From Thermoplasmatota archaeon (GTDB lineage Archaea > Thermoplasmatota > E2 > DHVEG-1 > B18-G2): a DNA stretch of 46,206 nucleotides. The stretch is from assembly GCA_029259115.1 (NCBI GenBank), contig JAPDJO010000033.1:1-46206 (forward strand), read 5' to 3'. Shown piece by piece: positions 16,614 through 25,500 of the stretch (position 1 is its first letter; every line of letters begins with the position of its first letter). The notes beneath the pieces were generated by a model. The model saw only the letters and a program-made list of their open reading frames with translations, was not told where the DNA came from and made no database searches. The position numbers were made by a program, and so were the translations under genes.

Positions 16614-17984
16614 TTAATATGGAGCAGGATTTTTAAAGCTTGTGTAATTTTTTAGGATGTCTTCGATATCTTCTAGATCGTAATTGTAAGCTTCTCCGCT
16701 CCTCTTCTTAAAAGATCTTGCAAAAACTGCATACTCTATCTTTCCTTTCCACGGAATACCCCTTATATTTTTCATTCTTCTTACGATCTTCTCGGCATCA
16801 GCATTCTCACTCCATTTGCATTCACCCAAAAGTAGAGATTCATCACTAGAAGCGACTATATCTATCTCCTCTTCTCCCTTCCACCACTTGCTTACATGGT
16901 TATACTTTACAAGTTCAGGGAAGAGTTTTATCGCGAGGAGTTCTCTTATCAGTCTTTCAAATTTATATCCAAAGTAAACATCTCTCTCCCTATTAAATGC
17001 TCTTAATGCAGCATCTGCATTACCCATCTCCAATTCCGCTCTATGAGGATAAACAAATCTAAACCAGAAGTCCATAAAGTGGTCGGATATCTCATATATT
17101 CCTCCTCTCCTCTTCCCGTAAGGAAGTACATGCTCTACAATACCCGTTTCCTGGAGGGTATCCAGATATTTGCTGAGATTCCCTTTATCCATACCTGTAG
17201 CAGAGCACAGTTTTCCTAGGCTTCTGTATCCTAGAGCGAGATACTTCAGTATGAGCCTATAAATTCTCGATTCTCTAAATTCTTCTCTTAGAAGAATCAG
17301 AGGTTCATCATAGAGGTTTCTGCCTTTGGTAAGAACGATTCTCTTTATATTCTCTTCAAGAGAGGTGGATTTATCGTAGAATGAGAGATAATACGGCACA
17401 CCTCCAAAGATGAAATATATTTCTACAGCTTTATCGATATCTTTTATTACATCATATATGATTCTGAAGTCGAAGGGTTGAACTTTCCATATATTCACTC
17501 TCCTACCGTAGAGAGGACTTCTATATCCAATGACATCCTGTTCCATCATGGAAAGGGAGGAACCACATAGGATAAGCATAACATTGGTTTTTGACAGAAT
17601 CTCATCTATTATCTTCTGAAATGCTGACAGAATTCCGGGATTTACCTCAATAAGAAAGGGGAATTCATCAAGCACGATAATGAACCTCTCTTTTCTAAAT
17701 TTCACCAGTTTGAAAAGATCATATAGATTTTCAACTTCTAACTTCCTTATGTATTCTTCCCGAAGAGCTTCTGCCAATGCATCCTTTATGTATTTTATAT
17801 TCTCTCTCAAGGACTCATTGGTTAATAGGATGTATGCCCCTCTTTTCCCCTCGAGAAACTTTTTGAGCAATTCGGTTTTTCCAACTCTTCTCCTTCCATA
17901 GAGAACAACGAGACTAAAGCCTTTCTCTTTCCATATCTCGTTCAGATACTCAAGTTCTCTATCCCTATCAATAAATTGTATCAT
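16614..17984 (-). CDS. Archaeal AAA ATPase with DUF234 C-terminal domain
   Basis: An archaeal-type STAND/AAA ATPase: Walker A YGRRRVGKTELL (about residues 29-40), Walker B FIIVLDEFPFL, and a sensor-like LILCGSSLSMM. A winged-helix segment (about residues 250-295, SLGKLCSATGMDKGNLSKYL) and a DUF234 nuclease-like C-terminal part follow (LLLGECKWSENAD, with the E-x-K of PD-(D/E)XK folds). Such ATPases are abundant in archaea and poorly understood; some may act in defence or regulation. A TATA-like TTTTAATATTG about 26 nt before the ATG suggests a leaderless transcript. It probably heads the five-gene minus-strand operon. Confidence 0.9.
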   Translation of the reverse strand: MIQFIDRDRELEYLNEIWKEKGFSLVVLYGRRRVGKTELLKKFLEGKRGAYILLTNESLRENIKYIKDALAEALREEYIRKLEVENLYDLFKLVKFRKERFIIVLDEFPFLIEVNPGILSAFQKIIDEILSKTNVMLILCGSSLSMMEQDVIGYRSPLYGRRVNIWKVQPFDFRIIYDVIKDIDKAVEIYFIFGGVPYYLSFYDKSTSLEENIKRIVLTKGRNLYDEPLILLREEFRESRIYRLILKYLALGYRSLGKLCSATGMDKGNLSKYLDTLQETGIVEHVLPYGKRRGGIYEISDHFMDFWFRFVYPHRAELEMGNADAALRAFNRERDVYFGYKFERLIRELLAIKLFPELVKYNHVSKWWKGEEEIDIVASSDESLLLGECKWSENADAEKIVRRMKNIRGIPWKGKIEYAVFARSFKKRSGEAYNYDLEDIEDILKNYTSFKNPAPY

Positions 17985-18039
17985 AATTAGTCTAATCTTT
18001 TTACAATATTAAAAGGCTTTTCTTCTCATGCAGAAAATT

Positions 18040-18819
18040 TCATTTCATTTTTCCTCCAGTTATCTTACATACTAGATAGCCCAAAAATCCGAAAACCAAG
18101 CGGATTAAACCCAGCAAAGATTTGTGAGTTGAGAACGTTTGCCTGATAGAGTATTGTTTCCAAAGGCTTCCGTGCTTCAAGGCAAGTTGTTTTCTTCCAT
18201 AACCATACCAGAATGATTGCTTTATCAGTGAATAGAGATTTTCAGCCGTCCTTCTGTATACCACAGCGTTTTCATTGTAGCCTATCTTTGCACCTGCTTT
18301 AACCGCTCTCAGATTCAAGTCTATATCCTCTGCTGTAATAAATCTCGTATCAAACCCGCCAATTTTATCAAAAAGGTCTTTTCTGTATGCTAGGTTACAT
18401 GAAGGATATGTGATATCGTAACCTTTGTATTCTATCTTTACTCTCTCTATAATGTCCTTAAAAGGACCAACATCTACAGTTTTTCCAGCTACAACATCAA
18501 AACCTTCTTCCATCTTCTTTTTCAATTCTTTTAACCAGTTTTTATCTGCTCTACAGCCGCCATCTGTAAATGCTATAATATCTCCCTTTGCCTTACTGAC
18601 ACCAAAGTTTCTACCTTCTCCTCTGCTCCCCTCATGGATAAAGAGTTTAATTTGTTTGTATTTCTCTGAGTATTTTCTTATTATTTCTTGTGTATCATCT
18701 TTACTATTCGCATCTACGATTATTATCTCGAAGGGTTCCTCTTGTACCACTAGACTATCGAGCAATTCCGCAATACTTTTTGCTTCATTTTTGACGGTAA
18801 TGACTATGCTCACGAACAC
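18040..18819 (-). CDS. Family 2 glycosyltransferase
   Basis: A GT-A fold glycosyltransferase: FVSIVITVKNEAKSIAELL at the N terminus, IIVDANSKDDTQEI, FTDGGCRADKNW (the DxD-like metal site), and TAEDIDLNLRAVKAG later. It transfers a sugar from a nucleotide donor, probably in assembly of the surface glycan encoded here. The frame is open to a TTG at 18894, but the GTG at 18819 gives a normal family N terminus, and a TATA-like CTATAATCTTA about 25 nt upstream supports a leaderless start there. It is divergent from the glycan operon to its right. Confidence 0.87.
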   Translation of the reverse strand: MFVSIVITVKNEAKSIAELLDSLVVQEEPFEIIIVDANSKDDTQEIIRKYSEKYKQIKLFIHEGSRGEGRNFGVSKAKGDIIAFTDGGCRADKNWLKELKKKMEEGFDVVAGKTVDVGPFKDIIERVKIEYKGYDITYPSCNLAYRKDLFDKIGGFDTRFITAEDIDLNLRAVKAGAKIGYNENAVVYRRTAENLYSLIKQSFWYGYGRKQLALKHGSLWKQYSIRQTFSTHKSLLGLIRLVFGFLGYLVCKITGGKMK

Positions 18820-18893
18820 ATTAATCTGTAGCAAAGATAAGATTATAGATTTTCCGTTAACATTAAAATAAGGATGGTTATTCTCATCTAGCA
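18820..18893. promoter_or_regulatory. Divergent promoter of the glycan cluster
   Basis: This AT-rich 74-bp gap holds two opposed TATA-like boxes. TTAAAATA at about 18864-18871 lies about 26 nt before the ATG at 18894 on the plus strand. On the minus strand CTATAATCTTA lies about 25 nt before the GTG at 18819. Both spacings suit leaderless archaeal transcripts. Confidence 0.5.
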
Positions 18894-20201
18894 ATGAAAA
18901 ATGTCGTTCTACTTACAGTAGACTGTCTAAGAGCAGATCACATGAGTTGTTACGGTTATAAGAGAGAGACTACACCTTTTATTGATAGGCTAGCGAAGAA
19001 GAGTTTGTTTTTCAAGAATGCATTCTCCAATGGGCCGAACACCAGACATTCTGTGCCGTCCTTCCTTTCCTCTACATATCCTCTTCTTTTCTTGCAAGAG
19101 ATAAATGGCGGAAAGTTCCACATTGGTAGAAGAAGTGTAGCTGAGATTCTCAAAAACAACGGATATGCCACGGCTGCTGTTCATTCAAATCCATATATAT
19201 CTAAATTTTATGGATATGATAGAGGATTCGACTATTTTAATGACTTCTTATTAGGTCAGGTAGAAGATGAAATAAAAGAAAGTAGACTAAAAAAGATCTT
19301 CAGAGAGGTCGTAAAGGGTTTAAAAGCTATTACGCTACACAAATTACCTCACGAAGACGGAAAGAGAATAAACTATGAGGGGCTTCGATGGCTTGAAAAT
19401 GTTGATGAGCCTTTTTTCTTATGGTTACATTATATGGATGTCCACATGCCCTATGTTCCTCCCAATCAATTTCTCGAGGAGATTGGAGTCAAAAAATATA
19501 GTCATATAAAGAAGGTGTGGATGGGAAAAAAGATAGATGATATCAAAATGAGGGATAAGATTAAAGATGAAGAAATAATGGATTACATCAATCTGTACGA
19601 TGGATGTGTAAGATACACTGACAATCTCCTAAAAGAGATTGTCTCCAAGATAGAAAAGAGATATCCTGACACAATTTTTATCATAACTGCAGATCATGGA
19701 GAAGAGTTTAGAGAACATGGAGATCTCAGTCATTTAGAGAAATTATACGACGAATTATTGCACATTCCTCTTCTATTCTATGGTAAAGGTATCGATGATA
19801 GAATAATAGAAAAACCAGTCTCTTTAATAAGTCTGGTTCCAACAATTTTACATCTATTAGGAATCAATGATAATAGATGGTTGCAGGGTAAAAATGTTTT
19901 TGAATCCGAAGAATTCATAATAGCGGAGGCATGGAGAGAAAAACCCATTACTGCGTATAGGGATCTGGAATGGAAGTTTATCATTAGTGGTTCTGAAAGA
20001 GAATTGTATAACATCACGGAAGACGGGCAGGAAAAATTTAATCTTTACGACAGTAAAGATGGCAAAGTGAAGGAAAAAATCTCCCTTTTCGAAAAAATTA
20101 TACGGAGACATATAACTAATCTAGACAAGGAAAGGAATGCCAGAAATACATATTTGCAAAAAGAAAAAGTCAGGAGATTTGTAAGGAAAATGAGATCATG
20201 A
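18894..20201 (+). CDS. Sulfatase-like alkaline-phosphatase-superfamily enzyme
   Basis: A 435-residue protein with the sulfatase fold: VVLLTVDCLRADHMSCYGY at the N terminus (first metal site) and ITADHGEEFREHGDLSH near residue 270 (second metal site). The formylglycine motif C/S-x-P-x-R of true sulfatases is replaced by SVPSF, so it may be a phosphoglycerol/phosphoethanolamine-type transferase or phosphohydrolase that uses Ser or Thr. No signal peptide is present, so it is likely cytoplasmic, unlike secreted sulfatases. It is the first gene of the glycan operon and overlaps the next glycosyltransferase by 4 nt. Confidence 0.85.
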   Translation: MKNVVLLTVDCLRADHMSCYGYKRETTPFIDRLAKKSLFFKNAFSNGPNTRHSVPSFLSSTYPLLFLQEINGGKFHIGRRSVAEILKNNGYATAAVHSNPYISKFYGYDRGFDYFNDFLLGQVEDEIKESRLKKIFREVVKGLKAITLHKLPHEDGKRINYEGLRWLENVDEPFFLWLHYMDVHMPYVPPNQFLEEIGVKKYSHIKKVWMGKKIDDIKMRDKIKDEEIMDYINLYDGCVRYTDNLLKEIVSKIEKRYPDTIFIITADHGEEFREHGDLSHLEKLYDELLHIPLLFYGKGIDDRIIEKPVSLISLVPTILHLLGINDNRWLQGKNVFESEEFIIAEAWREKPITAYRDLEWKFIISGSERELYNITEDGQEKFNLYDSKDGKVKEKISLFEKIIRRHITNLDKERNARNTYLQKEKVRRFVRKMRS

Positions 20202-21319
20202 GTGAAAGAAATGTATTGATGATATTATCAAACCCTTTACTAGTAGATCCTAGAGTTCATAAAGAAGCAAAGGCTTTGATAGAAGCTGGGCACAGAGTTA
20301 CCGTCATTGTTTGGGATAGGCACGGTGAGTATAATGAAAGGGAGACCGTAGATGGTATAGAAGTTATAAGACTAAAAATACTCAAACCTTCAAAATCTAT
20401 CTACGGAAATTTGATAAAAACAGTTTTATGGTGGAGAAAAGTCTACAAAGAGGTAAACAAACTGTTCAAAGATGGGCATCATTTTGATATAATTCATTGT
20501 CATGATCTAGACACTCTACCAGTTGGCGTATTACTAAAGAAAAGATTTAGTTCAAGATTGATCTATGATGCTCACGAAATATTCGGTTATATGCTAAAAG
20601 ATAGTAATCCCATAATTTCGAAATTTGCATTTTTGATAGAGAGATTTCTGATAAGATTCGTTGACCACATAATAACAATTGATGAGCCTTTTGAAGAATA
20701 CTTTAAGGTATTTGGTAAACCTGTAACAATAGTCATGAACTGTAAAGAGTTAATATATGATAGATACACCCCTCCTAATAATGATGTATTCACTTTAGTT
20801 TACATAGGTTTGATGAGTAAAAACAGGTTTTTTCCAGACATATTAGATGTGGTTGGTGGCTTGAAAAACGTAAAATTGATTCTAGCAGGAAAGAAAGAGG
20901 GATTATTCGAAGAAGTGAAAGAGTATAGCAAAAAATTTGATAACATAGAATTTCTCGGTACTATACCATCTAGTGAGATTCTTCCTTTGACAAGGAAAGC
21001 GGATGCAACATTCATCATAACCGACTTGAAGGGACAACATAGGATGAATGTCTTTAATAAACAATTTGAAGCTATGGTCTGTGGGAGACCTATAATTGTT
21101 ACGAAGGGAACATACGCAGGAAAAATGACAGAGGAGCTTAAATGTGGTTTAACCGTTGATTACAATAAAGACTCTGTTCGCGATGCAATTATAACACTTA
21201 GAGATAATCCTGGCCTCTGTAGAGAGTTAGGAAAAAACGCATTTAAGGCCGCCAAGGAAAGATATAATTGGGATATAGAGAAAAAGAATTTACTGAAGGT
21301 TTACGAGGAGATACTATGA
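20198..21319 (+). CDS. Family 4 (GT-B) glycosyltransferase
   Basis: A retaining GT-B glycosyltransferase of 373 residues. The N-terminal domain has DPRVHKEAKALIEAGHRVTV and DIIHCHDLDTLPVG; the C-terminal donor-binding domain has NVKLILAGKKEG, IEFLGTIPSSE, and FNKQFEAMVCGRPIIVT, where the E of the E-x7-E site is seen. ATGA overlaps on both sides place it in a translationally coupled run of sulfatase-like, glycosyltransferase and UDP-sugar dehydrogenase genes. Confidence 0.9.
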   Translation: MSERNVLMILSNPLLVDPRVHKEAKALIEAGHRVTVIVWDRHGEYNERETVDGIEVIRLKILKPSKSIYGNLIKTVLWWRKVYKEVNKLFKDGHHFDIIHCHDLDTLPVGVLLKKRFSSRLIYDAHEIFGYMLKDSNPIISKFAFLIERFLIRFVDHIITIDEPFEEYFKVFGKPVTIVMNCKELIYDRYTPPNNDVFTLVYIGLMSKNRFFPDILDVVGGLKNVKLILAGKKEGLFEEVKEYSKKFDNIEFLGTIPSSEILPLTRKADATFIITDLKGQHRMNVFNKQFEAMVCGRPIIVTKGTYAGKMTEELKCGLTVDYNKDSVRDAIITLRDNPGLCRELGKNAFKAAKERYNWDIEKKNLLKVYEEIL

Positions 21320-22557
21320 AGGCTGTAGTTATAGGGTTAGGTAGAATAGGATTACCACTAGCTCTAGTAGCTGCTGATAGTGGCATAACAGTAACAGGTA
21401 TAGATATCAAGAAAGAACTCATAGAAAAATTAAGGAATAGAAAAATTCCTTTCAACGAGCCACGACTTGATGATCTGCTTGAGAAATATTGTGAAAAACG
21501 GTTTTTTCCAAGACTACCAGAGGAGGGTGAGGAGGATATAAAGAAAGCTGATTACATAATCTTCACAGTGGGAACGATGTTTGTAAAGTATCCTGAGAAA
21601 CCATCTTTGGACAGATTATTGTCATTGGTTAGCGATGTACTTAGATTAGGAATTAAGGGAAAGACTTTGATATTTAGGGTTACGCTCCCTATAGGTAGTA
21701 CAGATAAAATAAAAGATTTTATAGAAGATAGTACAAAAATGGAAGAAGGAAAGGATTTCTATATGGCCTTTGTTCCGGAAAGAATAATGGAAGGAAAGGC
21801 TGTAGAGGAAGAGAAAAAACTACCTAAAATTGTTGGTTGCTATAACGATGAGAGCTTCGAGAAAGTGAGATACTTTTTCGAAAAGATAGGTGGAGAAATA
21901 ATAAGGGTTTCAAGTCCCAAGGTGGCAGAATTTGTTAAACTAATAGACAATGCATGGAGAAACACAAGATTTGCGTTTGCGAACGAGCTGGCTTTTCTGG
22001 CAGAAGAAAATGGTATAGATGTATGGGAAGCCATAAAAGCAGCTAACGAGGGATACGAGAGGAATCAGATTCCTATTCCTGGTCCAGTTAGTGGGTACTG
22101 CTTAGGAAAGGATCCGTACATACTTGAAGGGGCATTTGAGAAGGTTGCTAGAAAGAGAGGTTTCAATTCAGTTTGGTATTATGGAAGATTAGCGAATGAT
22201 TGGATGATTGAAAAGATTGTTGAAGATATAACTGGAAAAAGTGTTTTAGTGGCGGGGTTATCATTTAAAGCAAATATTGACGATTTCAGATATAGCCATG
22301 GTATAGAGATTGTAAGAGGATTGCTGAAGAGAGGGTGCAGAGTCTATGTCCATGATCCATACCTCGATTCAAACTCTTATACAAAGCTACCCGCAGACCT
22401 CATCAATAAAGTTGAAAAAGTCTCTTCTGTAGAGGAAGGTATAGGTAAGGTTGAGATAGTTTTATTTTCTGTTCCTCACAGGGAGTACCATAATCTGCCT
22501 GCAGATCTTCTTAAGAAGGTTAAGGTGGTCGATCTCTGGAACATATTTAAGAGGTAA
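21316..22557 (+). CDS. UDP-glucose/nucleotide-sugar 6-dehydrogenase
   Basis: Oxidises a UDP-hexose at C6 to the uronic acid with 2 NAD+. A Rossmann fold starts right at the N terminus (VVIGLGRIGLPLALVAADSG), the central helix region has EFVKLIDNAWRNTRFAFANE, and the catalytic Cys is C262 in GYCLGKDP. The C-terminal part includes VLVAGLSFKANIDDFRYS. The ATG at 21316 overlaps the preceding stop and gives 413 residues; the longer frame from 21268 would lie inside the glycosyltransferase gene. The product is probably UDP-glucuronate (or UDP-ManNAcA type), the substrate class needed for the C5-epimerase-modified glycan encoded nearby. Confidence 0.92.
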   Translation: MKAVVIGLGRIGLPLALVAADSGITVTGIDIKKELIEKLRNRKIPFNEPRLDDLLEKYCEKRFFPRLPEEGEEDIKKADYIIFTVGTMFVKYPEKPSLDRLLSLVSDVLRLGIKGKTLIFRVTLPIGSTDKIKDFIEDSTKMEEGKDFYMAFVPERIMEGKAVEEEKKLPKIVGCYNDESFEKVRYFFEKIGGEIIRVSSPKVAEFVKLIDNAWRNTRFAFANELAFLAEENGIDVWEAIKAANEGYERNQIPIPGPVSGYCLGKDPYILEGAFEKVARKRGFNSVWYYGRLANDWMIEKIVEDITGKSVLVAGLSFKANIDDFRYSHGIEIVRGLLKRGCRVYVHDPYLDSNSYTKLPADLINKVEKVSSVEEGIGKVEIVLFSVPHREYHNLPADLLKKVKVVDLWNIFKR

Positions 22558-22574
22558 GGAGGTAGGCACAAAAA

Positions 22575-23426
22575 ATGGAAGAAAAATATGTGATGGAGGA
22601 GGAGTGGGACTATCTTATCATACTTGATGCTTGTAGATATGATTTTTTTGAAAGTATTTACAAAGAGTTCTTTGGATACGATAATCTAGAAAAAGCAATC
22701 AGTCCAGCGATCGAGACTATAGAATGGGCTGAGAAGAGTTTCAAAGATTTCTATGAAGATATAATCTACATTTCCACAACACCATTTATAAACTCCAAGA
22801 AGGGATTATCCGAACGAGGTTTTTATTTCAATGCGAAGAAACATTTTTACAAAGTGATAGATTTGTGGGATTGGGGATGGGATCATAAAATAGGCACAGT
22901 TAGACCAGAAAAGGTAAATGAAATTGCTTTGAAGGAATACCAACTACACCCTGATAAAAGATTGATAATACACTATATGCAACCTCATGCACCATACCTT
23001 TCGTTAGAGAAGCTTTATATGAAGCTAAGAAGAGGTGATAAAAGGGGTAAAGAAAGGGGGATTGTTTTTCAAAGAAATCTTATACCGAGTAGTGTAAGGA
23101 GGATCTTGGCTGAAATATGTATAAAGGGTTTTGGCACTGAATTTGTGTGGAGATTAAACAAAATTTTTCACTTTAGAAAAATTCATCCCCTTCATATGGA
23201 AATGGCATGGAGAATGGTTGGTAGGGAAGGTATAATCAAAGCTTATGCTGACAATCTTCGTATAGTTTTAAAATATGTTCAAAAGTTAGTAGAAACTCTC
23301 AATGGAAAAATTATCATAACGTCCGATCATGGAGAGATGCTGGGAGAAGATGGATTTTACGGACATGGATATCCTCTACCGAGACATCCCAAGCTTGTTG
23401 AGGTACCATGGTTTATTATTGATTAG
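22575..23426 (+). CDS. Alkaline-phosphatase/sulfatase-superfamily protein (short form)
   Basis: A 283-residue protein with the metal-site motifs of the alkaline-phosphatase superfamily: DYLIILDACRYDFFE near the N terminus and IITSDHGEMLGEDGFYGHG near residue 260. It is shorter than sulfatases and has no signal peptide. The usual nucleophile region is not clear: SPAIETIEW lies where SxPxxxR would be. Similar proteins are common in archaeal surface-polysaccharide clusters, with unknown reactions. AAGGAGGT upstream of the ATG is a strong ribosome-binding site, 17 nt after the dehydrogenase stop. Confidence 0.78.
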   Translation: MEEKYVMEEEWDYLIILDACRYDFFESIYKEFFGYDNLEKAISPAIETIEWAEKSFKDFYEDIIYISTTPFINSKKGLSERGFYFNAKKHFYKVIDLWDWGWDHKIGTVRPEKVNEIALKEYQLHPDKRLIIHYMQPHAPYLSLEKLYMKLRRGDKRGKERGIVFQRNLIPSSVRRILAEICIKGFGTEFVWRLNKIFHFRKIHPLHMEMAWRMVGREGIIKAYADNLRIVLKYVQKLVETLNGKIIITSDHGEMLGEDGFYGHGYPLPRHPKLVEVPWFIID

Positions 23427-23508
23427 AAAAACTGTTAAAGTAGGGGGTATAAATTCTAGGATGGAAAGATAGTGGATATTTTGGGTCTTTAAGGATGTTC
23501 GGTGTTAA

Positions 23509-23640
23509 GAGTTCCTCCGATTAAGAAAACCCTATAGTGCGACAGAGGACTTCTCCAATGTTCTATCAGCAAGGAGTCTAATAACGAAGGAGGAAATAAA
23601 AGTTGGAATCAAAAATATTATGACGGAAAGGAAGAATTAA
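23509..23640 (+). pseudogene. Possible remnant of a glycan-cluster gene (43-codon open stretch)
   Basis: The 330-bp gap between 23427 and 23756 holds a 43-codon open stretch that begins right after an in-frame TAA and has no good start codon. Its translation (including RKPYSATEDFSNVLSARSLI and TKEEIKVGIKNIMTE) reads like the C-terminal tail of a real protein and not like random sequence. I do not recognise the family. It may be a leftover of a deleted gene; this is a tentative call. Confidence 0.3.
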
Positions 23641-23660
23641 AACACGCATGTAACGGGCGA

Positions 23661-23687
23661 AATCATATTTTACGTAAAATCATGATT
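23661..23687. repeat. Imperfect 27-bp inverted repeat around a 14-bp perfect palindrome
   Basis: The centre ATTTTACGTAAAAT is a perfect palindrome and the flanks AATCAT/ATGATT continue the symmetry with a one-base bulge. It lies in the long gap between the short sulfatase-like gene and the methyltransferase gene. It could be an operator, a terminator-like hairpin or a trace of an insertion sequence; nothing else identifies it. Confidence 0.5.
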
Positions 23688-23731
23688 AGCTCCTTATTAC
23701 GCGATTGGGTTGATCCTTTCACATAAGCCCT

Positions 23732-23757
23732 CAATCCTATCCATGGGGATTTTTTTT
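23732..23757 (+). terminator. Putative oligo-T terminator
   Basis: A short stem (AATCC paired with GGATT) is followed by eight T residues on the plus strand. Archaeal RNA polymerase ends transcripts at T-runs, and this one would close the transcript of the 18.9-23.4 kb glycan genes before the convergent methyltransferase gene. Confidence 0.45.
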
Positions 23758-24443
23758 CAAATACTATTTTGAATTATATTATTTAGTAATAGATCAATAT
23801 CTTTTTTTGTAAGACTATGGGGATGAGCTAGGTTCCTCGCCGTTTTTCTTGGAAAGATCTCTACAGTTAATACAAAATAGCCTCCAGTTTTTAGCACCCT
23901 GTAGATTTCATTGATTGTTTTTTCTGGATCTGTAACGTGATCTAATGCATTGGAACAAAAAACAATATCAAAATACTCGTCAGCAAAGGGAATGTTTTCG
24001 CCAAAGCCCTTTTGAATGTTAATCTCTGGGGGATAATTATATAACTTCTGATACTCGTCGGCCAGTGGATCAATTCCGTATTTTTCTCCATCAAGGAAGT
24101 GGAGGATAGTGCTTATCCCACAACCAACATCAAGAATTCTTGTGTTGTTTTGAATTTCACAAATTTTGTTTATCTCTTCCAGATAGCGATATCTCTGCCA
24201 GTATTCTAGCACTTTAGACTTATTCTCTTTAAATTCCTCTGCCCATCTTGTTTGGAATGATAACTCGGTAATATATTTCACTCCAAAAGTTGAAAATAAT
24301 TTACTAAAACCGGGCATCTTAAAGATTGATTTGATTGGTGTTGGCATGCTTTTCACGATATTATTAAATAAAACTCCTGCTTTTATCATATTCGAGTCTA
24401 CCAAATTATCTTCAGTTGACTTCCATGGACGTGCTCTCCTCAC
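23757..24443 (-). CDS. Class I SAM-dependent methyltransferase
   Basis: A 228-residue methyltransferase with motif I TRILDVGCGISTILHFL, the acidic strand YGIDPL, motif IV YFDIVFCSNALDHV, and post-motif EINEIYRVLKTGGYFVLTVE. It probably methylates a glycan, lipid-linked sugar or precursor, given its place inside the glycan cluster. The start is uncertain: the frame begins with GTG at 24443, while an ATG at 24389 (MIKAGVLF) is also reasonable. The C terminus stops soon after LTKKDIDLLLNN, where related proteins often continue with another strand, so it could be slightly truncated. Confidence 0.83.
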   Translation of the reverse strand: MRRARPWKSTEDNLVDSNMIKAGVLFNNIVKSMPTPIKSIFKMPGFSKLFSTFGVKYITELSFQTRWAEEFKENKSKVLEYWQRYRYLEEINKICEIQNNTRILDVGCGISTILHFLDGEKYGIDPLADEYQKLYNYPPEINIQKGFGENIPFADEYFDIVFCSNALDHVTDPEKTINEIYRVLKTGGYFVLTVEIFPRKTARNLAHPHSLTKKDIDLLLNNIIQNSI

Positions 24444-24543
24444 CCTATACCCCTTGTCTATCCGTAAATAGTTGCAATTTAATTACATTTTTGATTGCTT
24501 CGTTTGGTGTTAATGGTAAAAGGATGAAAAAGAATAATCTAGT

Positions 24544-25500
24544 ATGAAACATATTACTACCTTGATGATGTGTGCTAGGGCTAGGGGAACGACTAGGTAT
24601 TATCCTATAAGCAGGATTAGGCAAACGCTAAACTGGCTTTCGACTGGGATAAGGAAACTAGATAGAGATAAAATTATTGTATACAAAATACCTTACACAA
24701 GTTCTTTCGATTATTATCCTGTCGAGATTGCTCTATTTGCACTAGGAAATCTAGAAAAATTTTTAGACACTGGCGAAGAAAGATACAGGGAGGTTTTTAT
24801 TAGGCATGTCGATTGGTTGGTTAAAAATATATCCATCAAAGATGATTTTGGTGTTTGGGAACACAATTTCGTTCTTCCTTACTATAAATTTGATAGAGTT
24901 CCCTGGGTTCATGGTATGGCACAAGGTGTAGCGATATCCGCCTTAGTGAGAGCTTATCAACTTACAGGGAATAAAAAATATTTGGAGGTTGCCAAACTAG
25001 CATATGGTGCATTTGAGAGAGATATAGATGAAGGTGGCGTCAGATACGTTGACAGTAGAGGAGATATATGGATAGAAGAATATGCTATACTACCTCCACC
25101 TCATATATTAAACGGATTTATTTATGCTATGCTAGGTATGTATGATCTGTATTCGGCTACAAAATCTGTCTCGATCTTAAATTTGATTAACGAATGTAAA
25201 AATACGCTCGTGAGGAATCTACACAAATACGATAACGGCTTTTGGTCGTTGTATGATTTATTAAATAAGTTCCCCTCATCTAAGAAATATCATGAGTTAC
25301 ATATAGAACAGCTTAATGTTCTCTATTCTCTTACTGGTGAAGATATTTTCAAAGAATACATGACAATATGGAGAAATTATCTTACTAGGTCCTCAAATAG
25401 GATCAGAAAAACATTTGTCAGGTTGATACTTTATACTAAAAAATATGGACTTACTATACCAAAGATGTATGTAGCAAGAAAAAAGTGGGAGAAAAAATGA
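24544..25500 (+). CDS. D-glucuronyl C5-epimerase-family protein
   Basis: A 318-residue, mostly alpha-helical protein resembling the C-terminal catalytic domain of D-glucuronyl C5-epimerase (GLCE), which turns D-glucuronate units of heparan-type chains into L-iduronate. Matching segments are VPWVHGMAQGVAISALVRAY, DEGGVRYVDSRGDIWIEEYA and HILNGFIYAMLGMYDLY, followed by an (alpha/alpha) toroid-like run. No signal peptide or transmembrane helix is seen, so it may act on a lipid-linked glycan in the cytoplasm, unlike the animal Golgi enzyme. The stop overlaps the next glycosyltransferase start (ATGA). Epimerase activity is inferred from the family; related members act on other uronates. Confidence 0.8.
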   Translation: MKHITTLMMCARARGTTRYYPISRIRQTLNWLSTGIRKLDRDKIIVYKIPYTSSFDYYPVEIALFALGNLEKFLDTGEERYREVFIRHVDWLVKNISIKDDFGVWEHNFVLPYYKFDRVPWVHGMAQGVAISALVRAYQLTGNKKYLEVAKLAYGAFERDIDEGGVRYVDSRGDIWIEEYAILPPPHILNGFIYAMLGMYDLYSATKSVSILNLINECKNTLVRNLHKYDNGFWSLYDLLNKFPSSKKYHELHIEQLNVLYSLTGEDIFKEYMTIWRNYLTRSSNRIRKTFVRLILYTKKYGLTIPKMYVARKKWEKK

